Source: Toxonevra muliebris (lineage: Eukaryota > Arthropoda > Insecta > Diptera > Pallopteridae). From it: 64,000 nucleotides of DNA. This document shows positions 23,850 through 33,899 of the stretch, piece by piece; within the stretch, counting starts at the first letter, position 1, and each line of letters starts with the position of its first letter. The position numbers and the translations under genes are program-made. The notes beneath the pieces were generated by a model, which saw only the letters and a list, made by a program, of their open reading frames with translations, made no database searches and was not told where the DNA came from. The stretch is taken from the NCBI GenBank assembly GCA_963691655.1, contig OY829329.1:62118852-62182851 (forward strand), written 5' to 3'.

Positions 23850-24554
23850 AGAACAATACCATTTCTAATTCTTCCTCCAATATGAACCTAATGTTAATTT
23901 TTTCTCAAATTTTTCTAGCATACTTTTAGGCATATCTTGAATAGAAAAGATGCAAATAAATTGATTGATTGTAGTCTTAGGTTAGTAGGTAGAACAAGAA
24001 AAAGTTTTCAGAGTTAGAGAACGTTTGCGGAAGAGGAAGAGGCATTCATCTCACTTTTCCGTTCAATGCCCAGTAATGCTTAAATTAACAGAAAACAGTA
24101 GCTAAATCTTCTTTTTTCAACAACAACTTTTTCCAATATTCTTAAAAAATCTTTAGATACCGATGGGTAGTGTTTTAGAGTATAGCCTCTTTTCAATGTT
24201 ATCAAAGACATTGACATCGGTAGAGCATTTTCCTTTAGCTGGGTTTGACTTCTACATATTTTTTTTTAAATTTCTGTAGTATGATTTTAGGCATGACTTT
24301 AAGTAAATAGATTCAAATAAATTCATTTATTTGCAGATAGCGAAAGAGGAAGAATACGATGCTCATGTGGACGGAAAAAATTTTCATCCCTCTTTCATAG
24401 TTTACCCAGGATTACTTACGTAAGCCAAAACGAAATTTGTGGACAGAGTTTGCTATTCTAATGAACAATAATTTTTGTACCAAATAAAACTTTTTCTCTT
24501 TAAAATGGTTCCGCCTAACGTTCTCTACTTATTTTTGATTCAATATGTTCCGTA
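23850..24554 (-). repeat. inverted copies of the GCCTAAAAGTATGCAA repeat
   Basis: GCATACTTTTAGGC at 23918-23931 and GTATGATTTTAGGC at 24279-24292 are minus-strand cores. They are each preceded by an AATTTTTCTAG or AATTTCTGTAG block. AGAGGAAGAG and CTCTTTC purine/pyrimidine words follow each one. Confidence 0.6.
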
Positions 24555-24559
24555 ATAGC

Positions 24560-24754
24560 AGATAAAATAAACGATTTCGATGAACAATGAATGAATTTTT
24601 ATTTAAAAAGCAAAACTGATGTTGCTGATACAATATTTGAAAATTCACTAAATAATAAAATATTTTATACAATACAAAGTATATATAAAGTTTACTACGA
24701 TTATAAAACATATATTCTGAATAAGTATTTAATTGTACAGTGCTATTTTTAACA
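24560..24754 (-). repeat. 3' LTR of copia-type element
   Basis: 195 bp, starting TGTTAAAAATAG on the minus strand. It supplies an AATAAA polyadenylation signal about 152-158 bases into the LTR. It ends ATCT, not the usual CA. Confidence 0.92.
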
Positions 24755-24765
24755 CACCTGCCCAA
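24755..24765 (-). other. polypurine-like tract next to 3' LTR
   Basis: Reads TTGGGCAGGTG on the minus strand, directly before the 3' LTR and right after the Gag-Pol stop. By position it is the plus-strand primer site. It is short and contains pyrimidines. Confidence 0.55.
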
Positions 24766-27700
24766 TTAAATAATCCCTAGTAACTCTTTAAATTTCATAA
24801 AAGTTAATCTTGGTAGAGCTTTTGTAAAGAAATCTGCAATCTGTTCTTTACTTGACTTATATTTAATTTTAATTTTGTTGCTTTGAACCAACTCACGTAC
24901 GAAATGATTTTTAATATCAATGTGCTTCAATCGTTGATGTTCTTTAGGCTCTTCAGCAATCTTAATGCATGACATATTATCTTCATATAAAATTATTGGT
25001 TTTTTTATGACAACATCTAAGTCTCCCATTAAATTTTTGATAAATATAGCTTCACAAGCTGCCGTACACAATGCGATATATTCCGCTTCTGTAGAGGATA
25101 GTGAAACCGTTGGCTGTTTCTTAGTTACCCACGAGACACAACATCCAAAAACTTTAAAAATGTATCCACTTATAGACCGTCTATCATTAACGTCATTTCC
25201 CCAATCAGCATCCGTATATCCCACTAATACTTCATCATTTGAATCTCCGTAAATAAGTTTCAAATCAATTGTTTTTCTTATATAGCGTAAAACTCTTTTT
25301 AGATGCTGCCAATGGATATCTGTAGCACAATTTTGAAATTGACTGAAGTAGTTTACACTAAAGCTGAGATCAGGACGAGATGTTAACATTACATACATCA
25401 AACACCCAATCAATTCTTTGTATGGTTCTTTGGTCAATTGAGCTTTTGGATCTTTCTGTAAGCAAAGTTTGACTTCAATAGGAGTATCGACACCATTACA
25501 ATTTTCCATTTGAAAACGCTTCAAAAGATTGAGCAAAAATGATTTCTGACTAATTTTGAGTTCACGTTTTTCCAAATTTCTTTCAATTTTAATACCCAAA
25601 TAAATTTTTGCTTCATTTAAGTCTTTCATTTCAAATTCATCCATTAGCTGTCTTTTTACTATATTAATTTCATCCAAACTTTTTCCAATTAGCAAAAGAT
25701 CATCAACGTATAGTAAAACATAAACTAAATTTCCTCTCATTTTCCTCGAGTATAAGCAATAATCATATTTTGATCTAACAAACTGAATTTTAGTTATATA
25801 ATTATGAAATCTTTCGTTCCACATTCTTGGAGATTGTTTTAAACCATATAAAGACCTATTCAGTTTACATACCATATTTTCACCTTGTTCAAAACCCTGC
25901 GGCTGTTTCATGAAAATTTCTTCATTTAAGTAACCATTTAAAAACGCCGTTTTTACATCCATTTGGTGTATGTGATAATTATTCTTATTGGCAACTGCAA
26001 GCAAAATTCTGAAAGTTCCAACTCTTGCTACAGGTGAATAGGTGTCTTGAAAATCAAACCCTTCTCTCTGTGAAAAACCTCTAGCTACAAGACGCGCTTT
26101 ATATTCTCCTGGATTCCCATTTTCATCCAACTTGCGTCTGAAAACCCATTTCGAATCAACTAAGGTTTTTCCAACAGGTAGTTTGGTCAATGTCCATGTT
26201 TCGCTTTTCTTCAAAGACTCCAACTCCGATTTCATTGCCTTCATCCACTCAGAAAAATCTGGCTTCATTTTCGATTCAGAAAAACTAGATGGTGCGTCGC
26301 TAACAAAACTTTCTGCATTTAGAGCCATAGCTAAATAATTACCAGATTCAAATCGTACAGGTGCATTTCTGTTTCTTGTGCTTCTACGTAAACCTTGATT
26401 CTGTTGAATTGGTACTTGACTTGAGTTTTCAATAACCTCATACACATCATCAGCATCTTCATCAGCCTCTTCACCAGCATCTTCATACTCGCTATTGCTA
26501 TCTACCGGATTATTGACACTGCTTTGTTTATCATTGCACGGAACTTCAGGTGCAATTTCTTCTGGTATCATTGTTTCTTCATTTTCTATTGAAAACTTAA
26601 CTGTAGCCTTCTCCAATTTTGTCAATGGATTTGGTTCGTATAAAAACATATTTTCGTTGAACATCACATCACGAGAAAGAATAACTTGTCGTTTCTCAGG
26701 ATCCCAAAGCCTGTAGCCACAACCGCCATAGCCAACCATTATAAGCTTCTTTGATTTCATGTCCAATTTATTGCGACTGCTTTTTGGTATGTGTGCAAAT
26801 GCAATACAGCCAAAAACTTTTAAGTGACGGATATTCGGCTTCTTACCAAACCAAATTTCTGCTGGTGTTTGATTAGATTCTAACGACGTAGAAGGACTTC
26901 TGTTAGTTACATAATTCGCACAGTAAATTGCTTCATTCCATAAAAACTTTGGTGTATTAGAACCTGCCATCATAGATCTTGCTTTTTCAACCAAAGTGCG
27001 ATTCATTCTTTCTGCAGTTCCATTTTGTTCCGGTGTATGAGGCACAGTGTACTCAAGAATAATACCCGAACTGCAACAAAACTGTTTAAATTCCTTTGAA
27101 GTGTACTCACCACCATTATCGCAGCGCAATCTAGAGATTCTTTCACCCATCATATTTTCAGCCATTGCCTTAAATTCTTTAAAACACTCAATTACATAAG
27201 ATTTATTAACAATCATATAAATTGATGTGAAGTGGGAAAAGTCGTCAATGAAAGTAACAAAATAACGCTTTCCATCCCAAGAACAAGGCGTTATCGGGCC
27301 GCACACATCGCTGTGAATCAACTGCAAACGTCGACTGCTTGACTTTCTGTTTACCTGCTTCCTGAATTGTTGTCTTGCGTGCTTGCCAAAAATGCATGAT
27401 TCGCAGAACGGTTTTGATTTGTCTTTGAAGTATTCGCATCCATCCACTAATGACGGTGTTTTCATCAAATCGTTGTAGTTGAGATGCCCGAGACGTTTAT
27501 GCCACAATTGAAGTTTTTCTTCTTTTTCTGCAACACCGCAATGTACACTTTTGGTTACATCCATATTGAATTCATATAAATTGCCTTTTCTAACACCTTG
27601 TAAAACTGCAATGCCATCTCGAAAAACAGTGACCTTGCCAGCATTAAACACTACCTTCATGCCTGATTCTTCCAAGCGTCTAATTGAAAACAAATTGCAC

Positions 27701-28719
27701 TTCAGATCTTTGCAAAATAATACGTCGTTCACCACACAATTCACATAATTTCCGTTTACTTTGACTTTTCCATAAATTCTACCAGTTTTTGTACCTGCTA
27801 ATGAGATCCCATTTTTCGCAACACCAATAATCACAGGATTTTCCAGTTCAGATTTTTCATTAATATATTGCTCATTATTCACCATATGATCAGTAGCTCC
27901 TGAATCCACAAACCATTTCATACAATTTGGCGAGGACAATAAAGCTTCCTCCTGATCAACCATGAAAGACACTGGGTTTGCAATATTACTCGAAATATTC
28001 CTTGATTCTGCATTGTTTTTCTTGTCATTCTTCCACTTAAAACAGTCTTTCTTCTTATGTCCAGGCTTTCCACAATAGTGACACTTCCATTTAAAACTTG
28101 TTCTCATTGCCACACTTTCAGTTTTTGTATCTTCGCTAGTATTCTTCCTTTTTCTTTCTTCATCCAAAAGTCTTCCTTTAACAAAATCTATGTCCAGCAA
28201 TTCCGGATTCAAAGTCTCGATAGCCGTAACCACAGTATTAAAGGAGTCTGGTAAAGTGAGCAGCAAATGACAAATGATATCTAGTTTCTCCAACTTCGCT
28301 CCCGATGATTTCAGTTGGCGTATAAGTCCATCAAATTTGAGGAAAAATGTTTCCAGATCTTCGTCATTACTACATTTCATGGTCAATAATTTCTTCCGGA
28401 TCAGCAACTGACTTGCAATGCTTGTCTTCGCGAAAATTTTGCTTAATGCATCCAACACATTAAATGCGCTATCCTTATCTTTCACATATTCAAGATGCGT
28501 GTCTGCAATACGCCTTATGATGATTGACTTCGCCTTTTTATCATTTTTGTGATGACTTTCAACTTTTTCAGCGACCGTTTCGCTTCGCACAATGTCTTCC
28601 ACATCTTTTTCAATGTATTTACGCAATCCATGTTCATCTAGAACGACTTCCAGACGAAACTTCCAATTGTCAAAATTCCGTCCATCGAAAACCGCAACCG
28701 AGAATGTCTCTTGCGCCAT
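24766..28719 (-). CDS. copia-type Gag-Pol polyprotein, intact
   Basis: 1317 residues from the ATG just inside the primer-binding site region; an in-frame ATG four codons earlier (28731) lies in that site itself. Order: Gag (about 1-200); CCHC zinc knuckle CHYCGKPGHKKKDC (213-226); aspartic protease with WFVDSGATDH (active Asp near 272); pre-integrase LWHKRLGH...C..C (405-442); integrase catalytic Asp 471, Asp 534 and Glu 570 (spacing 35); acidic linker (740-765); reverse transcriptase (about 842-1070) with MDVKTAFLNG and YVDD at 1004-1007; RNase H with YTDADWG (1168), STEAEY (1209-1214) and YEDN (1245-1248). No stop or frameshift, and Gag and Pol are in a single frame as in copia. The usual copia length is about 1400 residues. 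The protein packages element RNA, copies it to DNA in particles and integrates it. The frame also stays open upstream through the whole 5' LTR to 28950, which I treat as chance. Confidence 0.95.
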   Translation of the reverse strand: MAQETFSVAVFDGRNFDNWKFRLEVVLDEHGLRKYIEKDVEDIVRSETVAEKVESHHKNDKKAKSIIIRRIADTHLEYVKDKDSAFNVLDALSKIFAKTSIASQLLIRKKLLTMKCSNDEDLETFFLKFDGLIRQLKSSGAKLEKLDIICHLLLTLPDSFNTVVTAIETLNPELLDIDFVKGRLLDEERKRKNTSEDTKTESVAMRTSFKWKCHYCGKPGHKKKDCFKWKNDKKNNAESRNISSNIANPVSFMVDQEEALLSSPNCMKWFVDSGATDHMVNNEQYINEKSELENPVIIGVAKNGISLAGTKTGRIYGKVKVNGNYVNCVVNDVLFCKDLKCNLFSIRRLEESGMKVVFNAGKVTVFRDGIAVLQGVRKGNLYEFNMDVTKSVHCGVAEKEEKLQLWHKRLGHLNYNDLMKTPSLVDGCEYFKDKSKPFCESCIFGKHARQQFRKQVNRKSSSRRLQLIHSDVCGPITPCSWDGKRYFVTFIDDFSHFTSIYMIVNKSYVIECFKEFKAMAENMMGERISRLRCDNGGEYTSKEFKQFCCSSGIILEYTVPHTPEQNGTAERMNRTLVEKARSMMAGSNTPKFLWNEAIYCANYVTNRSPSTSLESNQTPAEIWFGKKPNIRHLKVFGCIAFAHIPKSSRNKLDMKSKKLIMVGYGGCGYRLWDPEKRQVILSRDVMFNENMFLYEPNPLTKLEKATVKFSIENEETMIPEEIAPEVPCNDKQSSVNNPVDSNSEYEDAGEEADEDADDVYEVIENSSQVPIQQNQGLRRSTRNRNAPVRFESGNYLAMALNAESFVSDAPSSFSESKMKPDFSEWMKAMKSELESLKKSETWTLTKLPVGKTLVDSKWVFRRKLDENGNPGEYKARLVARGFSQREGFDFQDTYSPVARVGTFRILLAVANKNNYHIHQMDVKTAFLNGYLNEEIFMKQPQGFEQGENMVCKLNRSLYGLKQSPRMWNERFHNYITKIQFVRSKYDYCLYSRKMRGNLVYVLLYVDDLLLIGKSLDEINIVKRQLMDEFEMKDLNEAKIYLGIKIERNLEKRELKISQKSFLLNLLKRFQMENCNGVDTPIEVKLCLQKDPKAQLTKEPYKELIGCLMYVMLTSRPDLSFSVNYFSQFQNCATDIHWQHLKRVLRYIRKTIDLKLIYGDSNDEVLVGYTDADWGNDVNDRRSISGYIFKVFGCCVSWVTKKQPTVSLSSTEAEYIALCTAACEAIFIKNLMGDLDVVIKKPIILYEDNMSCIKIAEEPKEHQRLKHIDIKNHFVRELVQSNKIKIKYKSSKEQIADFFTKALPRLTFMKFKELLGII

Positions 28720-28721
28720 AT

Positions 28722-28735
28722 CTGGGCCCATAACC
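28722..28735 (-). other. primer-binding site GGTTATGGGCCCAG
   Basis: It directly follows the 5' LTR. The same motif follows the Drosophila copia 5' LTR, where the primer is an internal segment of initiator tRNA-Met and not the tRNA 3' end. The match is therefore strong evidence for the copia lineage proper. Confidence 0.9.
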
Positions 28736-28930
28736 AGATAAAATAAACGATTTCGATGAACAATGAATGAATTTTTATTTAAAAAGCAAAACTGATGTTG
28801 CTGATACAATATTTGAAAATTCACTAAATAATAAAATATTTTATACAATACAAAGTATATATAAAGTTTACTACGATTATAAAACATATATTCTGAATAA
28901 GTATTTAATTGTACAGTGCTATTTTTAACA
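28736..28930 (-). promoter_or_regulatory. 5' LTR (promoter) of copia-type element
   Basis: Apparently identical to 24560-24754. TATAAAATATT lies about 86-96 bases into the LTR and is the likely TATA box. The AATAAA signal follows about 65 bases later. Transcription would run toward lower coordinates. Confidence 0.88.
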
Positions 28931-28935
28931 ATAGC

Positions 28936-29800
28936 ATTATGAAGCCTCATATTCTCAGATGTATATACATTTTTGAAACTCTTTTAGTATACTTTTAGGC
29001 ATGTTTTAAATTGAACCAATAATAAGTGTACAGATTTACAGTCAAAGGATACTTAGAGTGGAAGAAAAACTCTTCCCTTCTCTTCCCCACCATATATTGT
29101 ACTGTACACATATTTATTTAAATTTCTGTAGCATATTTTTAGGCGCAAATAAAAGTGAACATACAAAAGTCAAGCTTACGTAGTTAGAAAAACAAAAAGT
29201 AGTATAGTGAGAAAGAAGCTTTTGGAGAGGAATAAGAGCATATTTCGTCCTCCTGGTCCGTTCTCTTCCTCCTCTCCCCCACTAATTTCTTTAAGCATTT
29301 TTCACCGATAACTTGTATTTATTATTCTTTTTGAAATTTCTACCTTCTTTTCTAGGTTTGTAGATAGATAGCATACATTTAGGAGTTTAAAATGAGTTTT
29401 ATCTTTCATCATCTTTTCGTTTTTTTTGTGTTACTGAAAAACTATTGAATTAAATTTTCAATTTTTGGCAACCAGTGAAATAATAAAACTTTTGCTTATG
29501 CTAAACGTTGATGCCACAAAACTAACACAGGTTCCTTTTGCAATTTGGCTACGTGATGCTGCTATTGCTACTTTCATATATAAAATATGCACCAACTAAA
29601 AAGTTGCAACTCTCAGCAATAGTTGCTATCAAATAGGTGTTTCCTACGTATGTATAAGTAGAAACGTAGCATACATTTAGGAGTTTATATATGCATAAAG
29701 CATCACTATAGGTGCTATTATTTTTATATATATTTCTTGGTTGATTTTCGAAAAAGTATAGATACTTACAGAGAGAAGTCAAAAGTGCAGCCAATTATTT
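28936..29800 (-). repeat. inverted core repeats, right of copia
   Basis: GTATACTTTTAGGC at 28987-29000 and GCATATTTTTAGGC at 29131-29144 continue the minus-strand core series. GCATACATTTAGGAGTTTA is directly repeated near 29371 and 29669. Confidence 0.55.
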
Positions 29801-31089
29801 TGCATTTAAAATGAGGCAAGTACTCGGTATTCTGTCCAAACTAAAACTAGCCAAGCTTGCTCATACCTATGCAGTTCCTTCTAAATTACCAAGCTATATA
29901 TGGTGTTTTAGATGAGGTTTAGTCTTTTCACTCTGTACTTTTTTTTTTAAATTTAATTTAACATTTTTTTGTTTTTTTTTTCATTAAAATTGCAAATGTA
30001 TGCATTCTTTTGTAATATGTGAGAGGAGCGTTTGTATATGTGGATGAAAGTGTTAGAAGTAAAGCGCAAATATATGCTAGAAATATTGTACGTAGTAAAA
30101 ATTTTGTAGTTTTCACGTGAAGGCAACTTACTTTAGAAATTTGCTTGAAAATTGTGTTATTAAAAAAGTATGTAGTTGTAAAAGTAGCAAGAGCAGTAGG
30201 GAAAATACTAAAAACTTTTGTTGCTATTCACAAATGTTTTGTTTAACTTAAACAAAAAGGGGGTAGCTACATAGAATGGTAGATTTAAAGTATGGTACCT
30301 TTTCATACTTTTAGCACATGCAACTGCGTCTTCTTTCCTATTGCTGTTTACTAAGATTTCTTTTTTGTATAAAGTGTTTGCTTTACGTTTGTTCTATGTC
30401 ATTTGCTCAGTTAAGCAGATTTTATAATATTTTAAATACATTAACCTACAAAAAAAAAAAAGAAGAAAATATGTGTTTCATTCTTTACTTACCTCTCTTG
30501 CTTTACTTATTGCAACAATTTACTGGATATACAAAGTATACAAATTTCAACTTGCTACATATGCATGAATGTATAAAATTTCAATACAAGTAGCAAATTT
30601 GTTGAAATGTTTTTGGTTTTTATAATTTCATGCGGTTAGAAAAGAAGAATTCAAACAAAATTTTAAACATGTAAAGTGAAAGATTATATAAGAATATTAT
30701 GATTTATGTAGCTACTTAGAAGTTTTAAGAATAATTTTGTAAGAGAAGCCATAAATGCAATTTTGCTATTTGCTTGCGAAAAATAAATAACTGACAGACC
30801 AGTAAAAGCTTTTTGCGCTTCATTGCATAAATAACTTATTAAGGTTATTTTGCTGCATCAAATAAAAATGTAAAACAATGAAAGAAAATATATACTTTTA
30901 ACTTTTCTAGCATGAATGTTAGCATTAAATATAAAAGAAATTCCGTGACTCGATATTCTATATTTTCCCGTTTTTGGTTATGGGTAATTCCGCTGACGTT
31001 TGTCTCAAGCAAAGCTAAAAAGTACTTGAGTTTTTCCAAGGACCAGTATAAGTAACAATAACAGTACTGATATTCGTTCTAAGTGTTGG
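29801..31089. other. non-coding AT-rich stretch
   Basis: No gene, RNA or transposon end recognised. Open frames of 60-90 codons here have no recognisable domains. Confidence 0.55.
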
Positions 31090-32460
31090 TGCTTAAAAAA
31101 TTTCAACTCTTAAACCTGTTTCTTAAAAATCCTCAAATATGCTTTTAAATATTTTTACTCAGTATTTTATTTGCAAATATTTGAAATGCTTAATATACAT
31201 GAAAATTCTTGAAACACTCTAAAACATTTTTTAAAACCTTGACAATACCACAAAATACTTGAGAGTACTTCAGAAAATAATTTAGAAAATTTCAAACTCT
31301 TGAGAAACATTAAAAATGATTGAGATTACTTTTAAATATTTTCCAAGTATTTTCAATATTTTAAAATTTTCTTAAATAAATTCAAATAAATATTTGAGAA
31401 AATTTTAAAATATTGAAAATACTTGGAAAATATTTAAAATACTTAAGAGGTACTTGAAAATAATTTGAGAATACTTGAAAATACTTGTAATACTACCAAA
31501 TACTTTCAGATGCTGATAAATACTCAAAAATACTCCTTAAAAATACTTGAATAATTGAAAATACTATAGCGTACTTGAAAATACTAGCACATACTTGAAA
31601 ATACTTGAAATACTTTAAAATACTTGATGTAATTCGAAATACTTGATAATCGTGATAATACTTGAAAGTAGTTGCATTACTTGAAAATGCTAGCACATAC
31701 TTGAAAATACTTGAAATACTTTAAAATATTTGATGTACTTCGAAATACTTGATAATCGTGAGAATACTTGAAAGTAGTTGCATTACTTGAAAATGCTAGC
31801 AGGTACTTGAAAATGCTTTCATGTACTTGAAAATAGTTGTATTACTTGAAAATGCTAGCAGATACTTGAAAATGCTTTCATGTACTTGAAAATAGTTGCA
31901 TTACTTGAAAATGCTAGCAGATACTTGAAAATGCTTTCATGTACTTGAAAATAGTTGCATTACTTGAAAATGCTAGCAAATACTTGAAAATGCTTTCATG
32001 TACTTGTAAATAGTTGCAACTACTTGAAATACTAGAACTCACTTTGAAGTACTTGAAAATGCTTGAGAAAAGTAATTCGAAATACTTGAAAACACTTGAA
32101 AAAAATTTAAAATACTTGAAATACTAGAAAACCCTTCGAAATACTTGAACATACTTGAGATAAGTATTTAGAAATACAAAAACACAACAACTTGAAAATA
32201 ATTGAAAATACTTGATATACTAGAAAACACTTTGAAATACTTGAACATACTTGAGATAAGTATTTGAAAATGCAAGAAAATACTTAAAAATAATTGAAAA
32301 TACTTGAAATACTATAAAATGCTTCGAAATACTTGTACATACTTGAAATACTTGAGATAAGTGCTTGAAAATACTGAAAAATACTTGAGAATTTCTAAAA
32401 TAACTTAAAATGCTTAAAGGACTGAATATGGATACTAAAAAATTTAAATCAGTTGACCAA
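31090..32460 (+). repeat. array of a ~10-bp unit TACTTGAAAA, with local higher-order repeats
   Basis: TACTTGAAAA and one-base variants recur for about 1.35 kb. Within it a 106-bp unit is tandemly duplicated (about 31575-31786). A 59-bp unit containing ATGCTAGCAGATACTTGAAA and GCTTTCATGTACTTGAAAA is repeated about four times (about 31780-32010). The sequence is too degenerate at its edges for exact ends. Confidence 0.85.
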
Positions 32461-33890
32461 ACAATAGTGCCTGACCGCACTTTTCTTTTTTTGAAGTGTA
32501 TTTTTATATAAAAAATTAAATAATTTCTTCATTTTCCAAATCAAATTAAGCTTCAGAGATATTTAGAAAAATTTTATTTTTTAATTTTCAATAGCCGCAA
32601 TGTATACGAAACCATATCGCATTTAAAAAAAACGCCCCCTATTTTACTCAAGCCTGTATAATTTATGGGTTACTGTGTACTTGTACTGTATGAACACCAT
32701 AACTTATCAAATTTACTTCATTTGTACACTATTAATATTTGTGTTTATATATATATATACTTATCTGTATGCAAATGTAAATAAGTATGTATGTATGTGT
32801 GTATGCATGCATGCAATCATGTGAATACATAACTCTTGCCGCAATCCAAAATTGTCATTTGCAAATATATTCAATAAATCACACAGTAACAAGATATGAA
32901 CTCAATGCATGTCATACAAAATGATGGACAGCCAGCGGAAATATAGAAACAGAAGCAACAGAAACAACAAGAACCACTAGCAACCAATTGCAACCACAGT
33001 AACAGCATCAGTAACAACTCTAGCAACAACAACAGCAACATCATCACTATCACTCTAGTATCTCACTTGTGTGGTGATGATGGTATTTAGTGTCATTTTG
33101 AGTATTAAATAGTGTGTTTTTTTTTTCTTCTATTCGTTTTGGTCAATGAAATATACAATACTGGGGTGGAGTTTTTGATGTTAAGTTGTGTGGTTGTTGT
33201 TGTTGATGCTTGAAACACTTGAATAAATGTTTTTAAAAAATATTTACTTAGGTTTGATTTTTCCCCTTCAGTAATTGCAAATTTTAATAAGATACTACTT
33301 TTGAATACTAAATTCATTCATTCATAGGGACAATTGAATATCCCAGTTGAACTGAGGATGATCGTTGGAGTAATCACCACAGCTTTTGCATTTTGTACTC
33401 CTTGTTAACATTGTATGTTTTCGGGCATGGAGTAATCGTTTTAGTCTCCTAAAGGAATAATAAAGGAGGACATGATTACGAGCATGAACTCACTTGCATC
33501 TGATAGAAAAACAAAACTCCAAAATAGTTGCTGCCGAAATTCATGACGCCATAGAATTGTTGTCTAAAACGCCAGTAAGCTGCAGCCACTTGTGAGCCAA
33601 TATTCGAATCCCACAAAATTATTTTTTTACATTTTTTTTTTAACCCTAAAGAGTTAACTAGGCAAGAGAGAGTGAGATATACAAATTTGAACTACTCTAT
33701 CAGGCTATCTTTGTTTATCATTTTTTCTAAAAATAAATTGAGTTAGTGAAATTCAAAAATTTGGTACTGTATTAGAGTTTCTCTATTATTGCTCCTTTTG
33801 GATTAATGAAGTCATTGCTCTTTTGAGGAGTGCTCAGTATTTGGGCAACTGGCATGTATTTTTTTTTTTTTGTACTTAGGATAAACTCTT
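32461..33890. other. spacer between the two inverted arrays
   Basis: Non-coding. TATG/TGTA microsatellite near 32785-32815, CAA/CAG/ATC triplets at 32940-33055, and poly-T runs. No gene recognised. Confidence 0.55.
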
Positions 33891-33899
33891 ATGAAATCA

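Larger units (their letters stand above)
24555..28935 (-). mobile_element. complete copia-type LTR retrotransposon with 5-bp target duplication
   Basis: ATAGC is duplicated at 24555-24559 and 28931-28935. Between them lie two 195-bp LTRs that I find identical by eye, a primer-binding site, one uninterrupted Gag-Pol frame and a short G-rich polypurine-like segment before the 3' LTR. The element proper is 24560-28930, 4371 bp, shorter than Drosophila copia (about 5.1 kb). All hallmark domains are present, so it looks recently inserted and possibly active. It landed inside the minus-strand GCCTAAAAGTATGCAA repeat zone. Confidence 0.95.

Noticed and set aside
33590..33625. TATTCGAATCCCA as a pol III B box
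   Set aside because: Isolated match, no A box and no repeated element boundaries.
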